A stretch of DNA of 64,000 nucleotides from PWQG01 sp040882255 (GTDB lineage: Bacteria; Pseudomonadota; Gammaproteobacteria; Pseudomonadales; Pseudohongiellaceae): assembly GCA_040882255.1 (NCBI GenBank), contig JBBEBP010000011.1, positions 186,001 through 250,000 on the forward strand, given 5' to 3'. A program made the translations under genes and the position numbers. Under the pieces are notes generated by a model, which did not search any database, was not told the DNA's origin, and saw only the letters and a list, made by a program, of their open reading frames with translations. The stretch's first letter is position 1. The number at the start of each line of letters is the position of its first letter. Below, piece by piece: positions 9,790 to 18,463 of the stretch.

Positions 9790-10374
9790 TTGAACCAGAG
9801 CACCCGGCAAAGAGTTGTGGGCACTATCGTGCTGTTGCTGGCCGCCATCGTGGTGCTGCCTGCCATACTCGATGGAAGTGGTGTTCCCGCCAGAGACGTG
9901 GAGGAGCGGATTCCGGCCCGTCCCGTCACCGATTCCGAACCCCTGGAAGTCGATCCCCGCAGACCAGAGATCACGGCGGACAGCGACGATCTGCGTCTTA
10001 CGGAAGAACTCTCCGACGATGAACCGGTACCGGATGAGGAAACGGCTGTTGCGGATTCCGGAGTTGATGAGTCCCGGACGTCGGCGAACAATGACAGGCC
10101 TTCACTCGATCAGGCCACGGGGTTACCCGAGGCCTGGAGCGTGCAGCTCGGGGCCTTTTCCAATCCCAGCAATGTGGAAGCGCTGGTCGACCGTCTTCAG
10201 AGCGCCGGGCACAGCGCGTATACCCGTGCGATCGAGTCGTCTTCCGATGCACTGACCGGCGTGTTCGTGGGGCCGCTGGTGGACCGGGACGCGGCTGTTG
10301 ATCTGCAGGCCGAACTGCAGTCTTCATTCGGACTGGCCGGACGGGTGGTGCGCTATCGAATCGAGGAAGAGTGA
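9790..10374 (+). CDS. dedD: SPOR-domain cell-division protein (DedD-like)
   Basis: DedD-type proteins sit in the inner membrane and bind denuded septal peptidoglycan through a SPOR domain. The start is TTG (GAGGAA 7 nt upstream). One transmembrane helix follows (VGTIVLLLAAIVVLPAIL, ~9-26), then an acidic, low-complexity periplasmic linker (~30-115), then a C-terminal SPOR domain (WSVQLGAFSNPSNVEALVDRL onward, ~115-190). 194 aa. It overlaps cvpA by 4 bp. The assignment rests on architecture and on the folC-dedD-cvpA-purF context. Confidence 0.88.
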   Translation: MNQSTRQRVVGTIVLLLAAIVVLPAILDGSGVPARDVEERIPARPVTDSEPLEVDPRRPEITADSDDLRLTEELSDDEPVPDEETAVADSGVDESRTSANNDRPSLDQATGLPEAWSVQLGAFSNPSNVEALVDRLQSAGHSAYTRAIESSSDALTGVFVGPLVDRDAAVDLQAELQSSFGLAGRVVRYRIEEE

Positions 10375-10865
10375 CGTTGAACTGGGTGGACATCGTCATA
10401 CTGGCCATCCTCTGCCTGTCCGGTTTGTTCGGTTTGTGGCGGGGATTCATCCGGGAGGTGCTGTCGCTGGCGACCTGGATCGTGGCCCTGTTGGTGGCGC
10501 GATTCTACGCTACGGACCTGATGCCCTGGCTGGAAGGATTACTGGCCAACGAGATGGCCCGCTATGTGCTCGCGTTTGCGCTATTGTGTCTGGCGGTGCT
10601 GATCATCGGTGCGCTGATCAATTACCTGATGAGCAAACTCGTGAAGGCGGCCGGTCTGCAGTTGTCCGATCGTCTGCTGGGCATTCTGTTCGGTGTGGCC
10701 AGGGGGGTGATGATTGTGGCAGCGCTGGTTTTCGTGGGTATGAATTTCTTCAGTACCGAGCCGTGGTGGCAGGCATCGGTGCTGCTTCCCTATGTCACTG
10801 AGCTTATCGAATGGTCGCGACTGTTCATCATGGATTTTACCGGGCAGGATGCGACAACTGTATGA
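10371..10865 (+). CDS. cvpA: CvpA family membrane protein
   Basis: CvpA is an inner-membrane protein required for colicin V production in E. coli and linked to envelope homeostasis; its biochemical role is not settled. Four hydrophobic helices can be seen in 164 aa (approx. 6-22, 28-43, 62-82, 104-122). The family N-terminus NWVDIVILAILCLSGLFGLWRGFIREVLSL is recognisable. The GTG start overlaps the dedD stop (GTGA), and purF begins 20 bp downstream, the classic cvpA-purF operon. Confidence 0.92.
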   Translation: MTLNWVDIVILAILCLSGLFGLWRGFIREVLSLATWIVALLVARFYATDLMPWLEGLLANEMARYVLAFALLCLAVLIIGALINYLMSKLVKAAGLQLSDRLLGILFGVARGVMIVAALVFVGMNFFSTEPWWQASVLLPYVTELIEWSRLFIMDFTGQDATTV

Positions 10866-10885
10866 CAAAGATTGAGGTGTTCTGA

Positions 10886-12370
10886 ATGTGCGGTCTGGTA
10901 GGAATGGTCGGCAGGTCCGATGTCGGGGTGTGCCTGTACGATACGTTGACGGTGTTGCAGCACCGGGGGCAGGATGCGGCGGGGATCGCGACCTGTGACA
11001 ACGGCAAGCTGAATCTGCGCAAGGACAACGGACTGGTCAAGGACGTGTTCCGCACCAGGCACATGCGGCGCCTGACGGGTCAGATGGGTATCGGTCACGT
11101 GCGCTACCCCACTGCCGGCAGTTCCAGTCCTGCGCTGGCGCAGCCTTTCTATGTCAATTCGCCCTACGGTCTCTGCCTGGCGCATAATGGCAATCTCACC
11201 AACTCGGAGGCCCTGGGGCAGGATCTGTTCCGCGAGGATCTGCGCCATATCAACACGGATTCCGATTCGGAGATCCTGCTCAACGTCTTTGCCCACGAGC
11301 TGCAACAGGTGGGCAAGATGGTACCCACGCCAGAAGACATATTCACTGCGGTCGAGGGCGTCAACCGCCGGTGCAAGGGCGGCTACGTGGCACTGGTGAT
11401 GATCACCGGATACGGCGTGGTGGGCTTCCGTGACAAGCATGGCATCCGTCCACTGGTCTATGGCAAGCGTGAACGCAACGGTGTGACCGAGTACATGCTG
11501 GCTTCGGAGAGCGTGGCACTGGACTCCCAGGGTTTCACGCTGGTGCGGGACGTACAGCCGGGCGAGGCCATCTATATCGACGGTGACGGTCAGCTTCACG
11601 CCCGCCACTGTGCCGAGCAGGCCGAGCATACTCCCTGTATTTTCGAGCATGTCTATTTTGCCCGGCCGGACTCGTTGATGGATAACGTGTCTGTCTACAA
11701 GGCACGGTTGCGCATGGGAGAACGGCTGGCCGACAAGGTGTTGAAGCTTCGTCCCGATCACGACATCGATGTGGTGATCCCCATTCCCGACACCAGCCGG
11801 ACCTCGGCGCTGGAGATGGCCAACCGGCTGGGCGTCAAGTACCGGGAAGGCTTCGTCAAGAACCGCTACATCGGCCGTACATTCATCATGCCAGGCCAGA
11901 GTCAGCGCCGCAAATCGGTGCGCCAGAAACTCAACGCCATCGAACTGGAGTTCCGCGACAAGAACGTGATGCTGGTGGATGATTCCATCGTCAGAGGTAC
12001 CACGTGTCGCCAGATCGTCCAGATGGCCCGCGATGTGGGCGCCAGAAATGTCTATTTTGCCTCGGCAGCGCCTCCGGTGCGCTATCCCAATGTCTATGGT
12101 ATCGACATGCCGGCTGCCTCGGAGTTGATCGCGCATAACCGCACGGAGAAAGAAGTGGAGGAGCTGATCGGAGCCGACTGGCTGGTTTTCCAGGATCTGA
12201 AGGATCTTATTGCCGCGTCGGCGGAAGGAAACTCGAAAATCAACAAGTTCGAATGCTCGGTGTTCGACGGCCAGTACATTACCGGGGACGTGGATCAGTC
12301 GTATCTTGACAAGCTGGAGACAATCCGCAACGACATGGCCAAACAAAAGCGTGCCGCCAGTGTGGCATAG
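10886..12370 (+). CDS. purF: Amidophosphoribosyltransferase
   Basis: PurF makes 5-phosphoribosylamine from PRPP and glutamine, the first step of purine synthesis. Met is followed directly by Cys (MCGLVG), the N-terminal glutaminase nucleophile, so there is no long propeptide as in the B. subtilis type. The PRPP-binding loop VMLVDDSIVRGTT lies in the C-terminal half. 494 aa, close to the E. coli enzyme. No purine (PurR) operator was recognised upstream; the gene is likely expressed with cvpA. Confidence 0.97.
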   Translation: MCGLVGMVGRSDVGVCLYDTLTVLQHRGQDAAGIATCDNGKLNLRKDNGLVKDVFRTRHMRRLTGQMGIGHVRYPTAGSSSPALAQPFYVNSPYGLCLAHNGNLTNSEALGQDLFREDLRHINTDSDSEILLNVFAHELQQVGKMVPTPEDIFTAVEGVNRRCKGGYVALVMITGYGVVGFRDKHGIRPLVYGKRERNGVTEYMLASESVALDSQGFTLVRDVQPGEAIYIDGDGQLHARHCAEQAEHTPCIFEHVYFARPDSLMDNVSVYKARLRMGERLADKVLKLRPDHDIDVVIPIPDTSRTSALEMANRLGVKYREGFVKNRYIGRTFIMPGQSQRRKSVRQKLNAIELEFRDKNVMLVDDSIVRGTTCRQIVQMARDVGARNVYFASAAPPVRYPNVYGIDMPAASELIAHNRTEKEVEELIGADWLVFQDLKDLIAASAEGNSKINKFECSVFDGQYITGDVDQSYLDKLETIRNDMAKQKRAASVA

Positions 12371-12382
12371 GATGTTGTGGTG

Positions 12383-13300
12383 ATGCAGGATGTGATCGAA
12401 CGGGCCAGTGATGCGCTGGGACAGGTACTGCAAGGCAAGCAGGATCGAATACGCCTGGCACTGTGCTGTCTGTTGGGTGGCGGGCATCTGCTGATTGAAG
12501 ATCTGCCGGGTATGGGAAAGACCACATTGTGCCGCGCCCTGGCCGGGCTGTTTGGTCTGCAGTACAAGCGCGTTCAGTTCACCAGCGATCTGCTTCCGGC
12601 CGACATCACCGGCTGCTCGGTGTATGACACGGAAAGCGGCCGTTTCGTGTTTCATGCCGGACCTGTATTCAGCCAACTGGTGATGGCGGACGAGATCAAT
12701 CGCGCCAGCCCCCGCACCCAGAGCGCGCTGCTGGAGGCGATGGAAGAACGCCAGGTCAGCATCGAAGGTGAAACCCGCACATTGCCGGAGCCTTTCTTTG
12801 TGATCGCCACACAGAATCCGGTATCGATGTCCGGAACCTACCCGTTGCCTGAATCCCAGCTCGATCGCTTCCACATGTGTCTGGAGGTCGGATACCCGGA
12901 TGAGCGTGCAGAACGGGCCTTGCTGGCAGAAGGGGTACGGCCGGATGCCGAACAGATCGAACAGTATTTCGACCCGGGGGAATTGAAGGCACTGCAGAAG
13001 AAAATCAGCGGGTTGGCAAGCAGCGAAGCATTGCTGGATTATGTTCAGCGCCTGGTGGCGGCCACGCGCAGTGACCCCCGGATCACACTGGGTCTGTCTC
13101 CACGGGGAGCGCTGTCCGTCATGCATGCGGCGCGTACCTGGGCATTCATGCACGATCGTGATCATGTCCTGCCGGAAGATGTACAGGCCGTTTTCCCGGC
13201 GGTCAGCAGACACCGTCTGGTGTTCGAACGCGAGACGGCAGTGGCGGACCGCGATGCCCGAATCCATGAGTTGCTCGGGAGTGTAGCGGTCTACGCCTGA
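12383..13300 (+). CDS. MoxR-family AAA+ ATPase (first module)
   Basis: MoxR ATPases act as chaperone-like factors for VWA or DUF58 partners. Walker A is GMGKTT (residues ~42-47), Walker B is MADEINRA, sensor 1 is IATQNP, and the C-terminal AAA lid follows; about 305 aa. GTG codons at 12377 and 12380 precede the chosen ATG; AGGA at 12369-12372 fits several of them. It is 6-12 bp after purF and 13 bp before a DUF58 gene and then a transglutaminase, the common moxR-DUF58-tgpA operon. This module lacks VWA genes of its own. A second, distinct MoxR is at 22807. Confidence 0.92.
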   Translation: MQDVIERASDALGQVLQGKQDRIRLALCCLLGGGHLLIEDLPGMGKTTLCRALAGLFGLQYKRVQFTSDLLPADITGCSVYDTESGRFVFHAGPVFSQLVMADEINRASPRTQSALLEAMEERQVSIEGETRTLPEPFFVIATQNPVSMSGTYPLPESQLDRFHMCLEVGYPDERAERALLAEGVRPDAEQIEQYFDPGELKALQKKISGLASSEALLDYVQRLVAATRSDPRITLGLSPRGALSVMHAARTWAFMHDRDHVLPEDVQAVFPAVSRHRLVFERETAVADRDARIHELLGSVAVYA

Positions 13301-13313
13301 TACAGGAGCTGTC

Positions 13314-14312
13314 ATGTCCGCGCAAACCACGTCAGTCCGGCGGTTGCTTGACGTCTTGCAGCTTCGCATCATTCGCCGTCATCCCGCTGCTTCCAGGCAG
13401 ACGCTGGGCTACCGGCGCTTGTTCATACTCCCGACCCGCCAGGGGCTGTTTTTCCTGATGCTGGGTGCCCTCATATTCGTCCTTTCCATCAATTATGTCC
13501 TGAGCCTCGGGCTGGCTCTGGCGTTCTCCATGTTCAGCCTGTTCATGGCCGCGATCCTGCAGACGTTTCGTAATCTGTACGGCATGGAGGTCATTGCTGG
13601 TAGCGGGTCGGATCAACCGGTGTTTGCGGGTCAGGAAGCGCGCTTTGCCATTACACTGCAGTCAGAGTCAGGGTCGCCTGCCACGGCGGTATCGGTGCAG
13701 TTCCGCAAGCGCGGAGAGGCAGATTCGGTCAGTCCCGGTCATGGCCGCTCCACAGTACGGCTGTCTCTTCCGGTGACAAGACGGGGTCGGCACAGGGCGC
13801 CGCCGGTACGCCTTGAAAGTCAGTATCCCACCGGTCTTTGCCGGGTCTGGTCGGATGTGGATCTGGCGCTGGATTATCTGGTCTGTCCGGAGCCCGTCAC
13901 CCCTCCGGACAATGCCGGAATGGCCCGCAAGCAGAGCGCCTCGACCGACAGTTCCGGTATGGGGAGCCTTTCGGAAGGAATCGAGTATTTCCATGACCTG
14001 CGCAAGTACCGCAGCGGGGACAGCCTGTCCCGCATCGCGTGGAAGAGTCTTGCCGGGCGCCGGGAGTTGCAGGTCAAACAGTTTTTTGATGCCGACGGGG
14101 CGGACCGGATGCTGCGCTGGGACGATTTTCCCGGAGTGGCGCCTGAACTGCGGCTTTCCTGGCTTTGCCATCTGGTGCTCACTTCAGCCAGGGAAGGGGG
14201 CTCCTATGGCCTGCAGTTGCCGGGCCGGCAGATTCCTCCGGGGCAGGGGGAGGATCACCAGCGCAAGCTGCTGGAGGCACTTGCGCTGCATGATACGGGA
14301 GAGCCCGGATGA
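13314..14312 (+). CDS. DUF58 domain-containing membrane protein
   Basis: Two adjacent hydrophobic helices near the N-terminus (~44-60 and ~63-80) anchor the protein. The DUF58 core (GIEYFHDLRKYRSGDSLSRIAWK) lies in the C-terminal half. Unlike the shorter DUF58 protein at 21804 it has no recognisable VWA-like DxSxS motif. Function is unknown; by association it works with the MoxR ATPase upstream and the transglutaminase downstream, whose start overlaps it by 4 bp (ATGA). 332 aa. Confidence 0.88.
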   Translation: MSAQTTSVRRLLDVLQLRIIRRHPAASRQTLGYRRLFILPTRQGLFFLMLGALIFVLSINYVLSLGLALAFSMFSLFMAAILQTFRNLYGMEVIAGSGSDQPVFAGQEARFAITLQSESGSPATAVSVQFRKRGEADSVSPGHGRSTVRLSLPVTRRGRHRAPPVRLESQYPTGLCRVWSDVDLALDYLVCPEPVTPPDNAGMARKQSASTDSSGMGSLSEGIEYFHDLRKYRSGDSLSRIAWKSLAGRRELQVKQFFDADGADRMLRWDDFPGVAPELRLSWLCHLVLTSAREGGSYGLQLPGRQIPPGQGEDHQRKLLEALALHDTGEPG

Positions 14313-16423
14313 CCAGCACGGTACTTGCACGGCCGGCGCTACAGTGGCTACTGGTAACGGTGGCGGCTGCACTGCTTCCCCATCTGCTGCGCCTGCCGTG
14401 GTGGCTGACGGTACTGCTGCTGGGGATGATTGCCTGGCGCCACGAGGTGGCCCGTCGTGCCTGGAGGTTGCCGGGGGCGCTGTTGCGCTTTTTCCTGGTA
14501 TTTGCCTGCATAACGCTGGTCATTGCCCACTACGGCCTGGAGGAGGCCGGTGTTGATATTTTCGTTGCATTGCTTGCGGCTGGCAGTGTGCTTCGGGTGT
14601 TGGAAACCCGGACTGTCTTGCAGGCCCGTCAACTGTGTGTCCTGACGCTGGTGGTGCTGGCATCCGGTTTTATTTACGATCAGTCGATCCCTGCGGCCGT
14701 GCATGCATTCGCTACGGCTGCGCTGGTACTGCTGACCTTGCAGGCTCTTCTCTCGCAGCACCGTATGCCGGCGCTGCGCGACCGCCTGTACGGTACCGCC
14801 GCATTGCTGATGATGGCGACGCCGCTGATGCTGGTGCTGTTTCTGGGTGTTCCGCGTATCGGTCCACTGTGGGCGATGCCTGCGCCGAACGATGTGGCCA
14901 CCAGTGGTGTCAGTGACGAGTTGGCACCGGGTGGCATCACCGGGCTTGGCCTGTCGGATGAACTGGCATTCAGGGTTGGGTCGGAAGGCTCACTCCCTTC
15001 CGTGTCATCACTGTACTGGCGTGGGCTCGCGCTGGATCGTTTTGACGGTTCCCGCTGGCAGCGCAGCCGGGAAAGCCGGCAAGCACTGGACCGCCCGTCG
15101 TTGCAGTCTCCCCTCTCCGGGGAAGGAGCGGGGGAGGCATTGTCGCTGGACTATGAGTTAATCATGGAACCCAGCGGTCAGCGCTGGGTGTATGCCCTGC
15201 AACCGGTTTCCACTGCCGATACAGCGCTGCGTATGGATCGCAACCGAAGCCTGTATGCGGAGCGTCCTGTCATTCAGCGTGAACGCTACCGCCTGTCGAC
15301 AGTGCCCGGTGAGCAGATCCCGATCGCCAGTGGGGAGGCTGTTGACCGGCAACGTGCACTCAGGCTGCCCGGCCAGGGTGAACCACGCAGCCGTGAGCTG
15401 GCGGCTGGCTGGCGTAGCGCGGACCTGACGGACCGGCAGCGAGTGGAAGAGGCCCTGGACTGGTTCGGGAACCGTCCTTTTGTCTACACACTGGAGCCAC
15501 CGGAGTACGGTGAACAGAACGGCATTGATGCTTTCCTGTTTGATGAACAGGCGGGATTCTGTGGGCACTTTGCGTCCGCGTTCGCCTATCTGATGCGTGC
15601 GGCCGGGGTGCCGGCGCGTGTCGTGGTGGGATACCAGGGCGGGGAGCGCAATCCCTACGAGGACTATCTGATGGTCTACCAGTACAATGCCCATGCCTGG
15701 GTGGAAGTGTGGCTGGAAGGGCAGGGCTGGACCCGGGTGGACCCCACAGCCACCGTGGCTCCGGAGCGCATCGAGCTGGGCGCGGAAGCCTGGCTGCAGG
15801 CGTATGGCGAGCGCACGGGGCTGGATCCGTTGGGCGGGGGGCGTAACAACCCCTGGCTCAATGCGCTACGGTTGCGGCTGGACAGTCTGAACTATGCCTG
15901 GAACCGCTGGGTCATCAATTTCGACAGCGCATCCCAGTTCAATCTGCTGGAGTCGCTGACCGGACAGCGCTCGGAACAGGCGTTGCGCCGGGCGCTGACC
16001 AGTGGGCTTGTCTTCGTCACTGCGGTCCTGTTGGTGGTCGTTCTGCTGTACGGACAAGGGAAGCGGCGCTGCGGCGCTGACCGACTACTGCACCGCTATG
16101 GTCAGTTACTGGATACCGCCATTCGCCGTGGGTCACAGTGCCGCCGGACGGATGGTCCACTGAGGGCATCGGCGTCGTTGGCTGGCGAGTGGCCTTCCCT
16201 GGGAAGTGCGATCCGGGAGGTGAGCGGGGAACTGGTATTCCTGTGCTATGGGGCCGGAGCGGCTGGTCGTCGGTTGGACGGGGTTCGGCGGCGCAGGCTG
16301 GCGTGGAGGATGCGGTATCTGCAACTCCGCCTGGCTGTCAGCCGCCCGCGAACTTGCACCGGATGCCCTGTTGCGAAAGGTGGTCCCGGATCGTCTCCCG
16401 CTGGTCGCCCTGAATCTCGATGA
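14309..16423 (+). CDS. tgpA: TgpA-like membrane transglutaminase
   Basis: TgpA of Pseudomonas aeruginosa is an essential inner-membrane protein with a periplasmic transglutaminase-like domain. Here about six N-terminal hydrophobic helices (DUF3488 region, ~1-185) precede the transglutaminase core: Cys418 in GFCGHFASAFAYLMRAAGVPAR, the His in NAHAWVEVW and the Asp in RVDPTA form the expected Cys-His-Asp triad. A further helix (~566-582) and a C-terminal cytoplasmic DUF4129-like tail complete 704 aa. Its last 86 bp overlap yciH on the opposite strand. Confidence 0.9.
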   Translation: MTSTVLARPALQWLLVTVAAALLPHLLRLPWWLTVLLLGMIAWRHEVARRAWRLPGALLRFFLVFACITLVIAHYGLEEAGVDIFVALLAAGSVLRVLETRTVLQARQLCVLTLVVLASGFIYDQSIPAAVHAFATAALVLLTLQALLSQHRMPALRDRLYGTAALLMMATPLMLVLFLGVPRIGPLWAMPAPNDVATSGVSDELAPGGITGLGLSDELAFRVGSEGSLPSVSSLYWRGLALDRFDGSRWQRSRESRQALDRPSLQSPLSGEGAGEALSLDYELIMEPSGQRWVYALQPVSTADTALRMDRNRSLYAERPVIQRERYRLSTVPGEQIPIASGEAVDRQRALRLPGQGEPRSRELAAGWRSADLTDRQRVEEALDWFGNRPFVYTLEPPEYGEQNGIDAFLFDEQAGFCGHFASAFAYLMRAAGVPARVVVGYQGGERNPYEDYLMVYQYNAHAWVEVWLEGQGWTRVDPTATVAPERIELGAEAWLQAYGERTGLDPLGGGRNNPWLNALRLRLDSLNYAWNRWVINFDSASQFNLLESLTGQRSEQALRRALTSGLVFVTAVLLVVVLLYGQGKRRCGADRLLHRYGQLLDTAIRRGSQCRRTDGPLRASASLAGEWPSLGSAIREVSGELVFLCYGAGAAGRRLDGVRRRRLAWRMRYLQLRLAVSRPRTCTGCPVAKGGPGSSPAGRPESR

Positions 16424-16691
16424 TGCCATCCCGGACAGTGCCACCGCTGCCGCATCGAGCCTTGAGGGCCTTGGCGATACGCTTGAGCTCGGCATCGGAG
16501 CAGGGAAGGCCGTCCACGAGAGTGACGCCTGACCCTTTTCGACCCTTGGTCTCCCGCCGCAGACGCACCACTCCGTCGCTGTAGCCCTTCCGTTCCGCAG
16601 AGAGTTTCTGCTCCCGGCACCGGCATTGTCGGTCCGGTTGCCGGCAATCGGGACACAATCGGCCGGTTTCCGTGCTGTAGACCGTGGACAT
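16338..16691 (-). CDS. yciH: YciH/SUI1-family translation factor
   Basis: The SUI1 fold of eIF1 occurs in bacteria as YciH, reported to influence start-codon fidelity and stress translation. The core KGSGVTLVDGLPCSD, then LKARCGSGGTVRDGIIEIQGDQR, matches the family. An N-terminal four-Cys cluster (CPDC ... CRC, residues 13-25) could bind metal. The ATG at 16691 is favoured; TTG 16703 overlaps the batD stop but would place AGGA only 1-2 nt away. About 117 aa. It is the last gene of the bat cluster, and its 3' end is antisense to the end of tgpA. Confidence 0.9.
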   Translation of the reverse strand: MSTVYSTETGRLCPDCRQPDRQCRCREQKLSAERKGYSDGVVRLRRETKGRKGSGVTLVDGLPCSDAELKRIAKALKARCGSGGTVRDGIIEIQGDQRETIRDHLSQQGIRCKFAGG

Positions 16692-16699
16692 CGTAGTCG

Positions 16700-18463
16700 T
16701 CAATTCCTGTAGAGCGGAGGTAGTGAGTAACGCTCGGTCCGGCGTTGGTCGCGGCGCCGGTGCTGATGCTCCGTGCGCCAGCGGGTGATACAGTCCGCCA
16801 ATCCCTGTCTCGTCTCGTCATCAAGGTCGACGGAGTGCTTGCCTGCGTACAATGCCTGCTGCAGGCGGTGGCACCAGGAAGCCAGTTGCGGCTCCTCTGC
16901 GCGCTGAACCAGCGCATCCAGGGTATGCAGGTCCGGATCATCGTAGTACTGGCGGGCCCAGGCAATCAGTGCCAGGCGGACCGCGCCGGGCGTGCCCTGC
17001 CGGCAGCGCTGCATGAGGTCCTGGTAGGCCTGCTTCTCATCCTGGTCGGAAATCTCCCGGCGGTAGGCAGCGGAGACTGCCACGCTTGGGCTTGCGGGCG
17101 ACGCCGTCGCCAGGGATTGCTTGCGCCGGTAGAGCATCATCATGGCGATGCCGGCCGCAGCCATCAGAGCGGTCATGATCGTGAATATCCAGACGGGTGT
17201 GGTTGGCGAACGGACGAGGTCGTCCGGTTGTTGCAGGAGTGATGAAGGCTCGGTACTGACCGCATCCGGTTCCTGGTCCGGTGTGGCACTCTGCCCGGCT
17301 CCGGAGGGATCGCGTACCGTGATGAATGCCTCGTCAAGTACGGCATATTCCAGTCGTTCCTCGTCCGTGTTCCACCAGGGAATCCGGATCTCGGGAATTA
17401 CCACGGAGCCGGGCTCCGTAGGTACCATGGACCAGCTGCGGCTGCGGGTGCCGACCACCTGGCCGTCAATGATGGTGCGTTCGACGTCCGGTGACTCCGG
17501 GTACAGGTTCATCCTTTCAATGTTGTCTGTACCCAGAGGCGGGATGGCGGCGCCGTCGAGACCATCGGCTTCGATGGTGATGGTGCGTTCCACCGAGTCT
17601 CCGGGTTCCAGGTTGGTGATATCACGGCTCCACTGCTCCCTGATTGACAGTGATCTTGCAGGGAGCCAGGTGGCATCTTCCGGGTACCCGGCAGGCCGGG
17701 GCTTGACCTCCACCTGATACCCTTCGGCAAATGCGGTGATGGTCTCGATGTTGTTGTTGCGGAATATGGAGCGGCTGCTGCCGTCGGTCAACTGTGCCCT
17801 GAAGAAGATGTCGGGAATCTCCAGCTCGCCACTGCGTTGCGGGAAAATGGCATAGTCGATCTCATAGACACCATAGCGTTGGCCATCCACGATCTGCTCG
17901 TACTGGTCCGGTGGTCCGAGATGCTGGATGACTGTGTCATCCATGTCCAGCTCGGTGAAGTCGGGATTCCGTATGCCATCAAGACGGAACAGCAGTCTGA
18001 TCGTGAACAGCAGCTCCTCCTGCACGTAGACGCTGTCCGCGCTCAGTGAGGTCTCCAGGTACAGATTCTCATTACGCGGGTCATCGGCTGTCCGTTCATT
18101 GACGGTGATATCGATCGGCTCGCTTTCGTAGCCGCCGATCTCGATGGGAGGAATGGTCTGCTCGCCCGCGCGCTTTGGAAACAGGACCAACTCGTACCGG
18201 GTGCGTGCCTGCACGCGGCCGTTGATGGTGCGCAGCTGACTCGAGGTACGGGAGGACACAACATCGAAATCTTCTTCCAGTACGGTGATGTCGATGGGGA
18301 CATTGCCTTGCCGGTCATAGACCTCAACGGTCATTGTCAGTGTTTCCCCGTGGGTGATGTCGTCGTTATCGACCCGGGTGACGATGTTATCCTGTGCGAC
18401 GGTCGGAACCGCCATTACCAGCAGTGTCACAGCCATCAGCCAATGCTGCATTGCGTGTCTCAT
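16700..18463 (-). CDS. batD: BatD-family protein
   Basis: BatD proteins belong to the Bat (Bacteroides aerotolerance) group that accompanies MoxR and VWA proteins; their role is linked to envelope stress tolerance. A signal peptide (MAVTLLVMAVPTVAQ) is followed by immunoglobulin-like beta-rich periplasmic repeats, a single transmembrane helix near residues 430-450 (VWIFTIMTALMAAAGIAMMMLY), and a charged cytoplasmic tail. 587 aa, usual for the family. It overlaps batB/C by 4 bp (ATGA-type), indicating tight translational coupling. Confidence 0.88.
   Translation of the reverse strand: MRHAMQHWLMAVTLLVMAVPTVAQDNIVTRVDNDDITHGETLTMTVEVYDRQGNVPIDITVLEEDFDVVSSRTSSQLRTINGRVQARTRYELVLFPKRAGEQTIPPIEIGGYESEPIDITVNERTADDPRNENLYLETSLSADSVYVQEELLFTIRLLFRLDGIRNPDFTELDMDDTVIQHLGPPDQYEQIVDGQRYGVYEIDYAIFPQRSGELEIPDIFFRAQLTDGSSRSIFRNNNIETITAFAEGYQVEVKPRPAGYPEDATWLPARSLSIREQWSRDITNLEPGDSVERTITIEADGLDGAAIPPLGTDNIERMNLYPESPDVERTIIDGQVVGTRSRSWSMVPTEPGSVVIPEIRIPWWNTDEERLEYAVLDEAFITVRDPSGAGQSATPDQEPDAVSTEPSSLLQQPDDLVRSPTTPVWIFTIMTALMAAAGIAMMMLYRRKQSLATASPASPSVAVSAAYRREISDQDEKQAYQDLMQRCRQGTPGAVRLALIAWARQYYDDPDLHTLDALVQRAEEPQLASWCHRLQQALYAGKHSVDLDDETRQGLADCITRWRTEHQHRRRDQRRTERYSLPPLYRN

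Noticed and set aside
10790..13372. Long minus-strand open frame (about 860 codons) opposite purF and moxR
   Set aside because: It spans several real genes and their spacers, with low-complexity His/Gln/Arg composition typical of shadow frames in GC-rich DNA.
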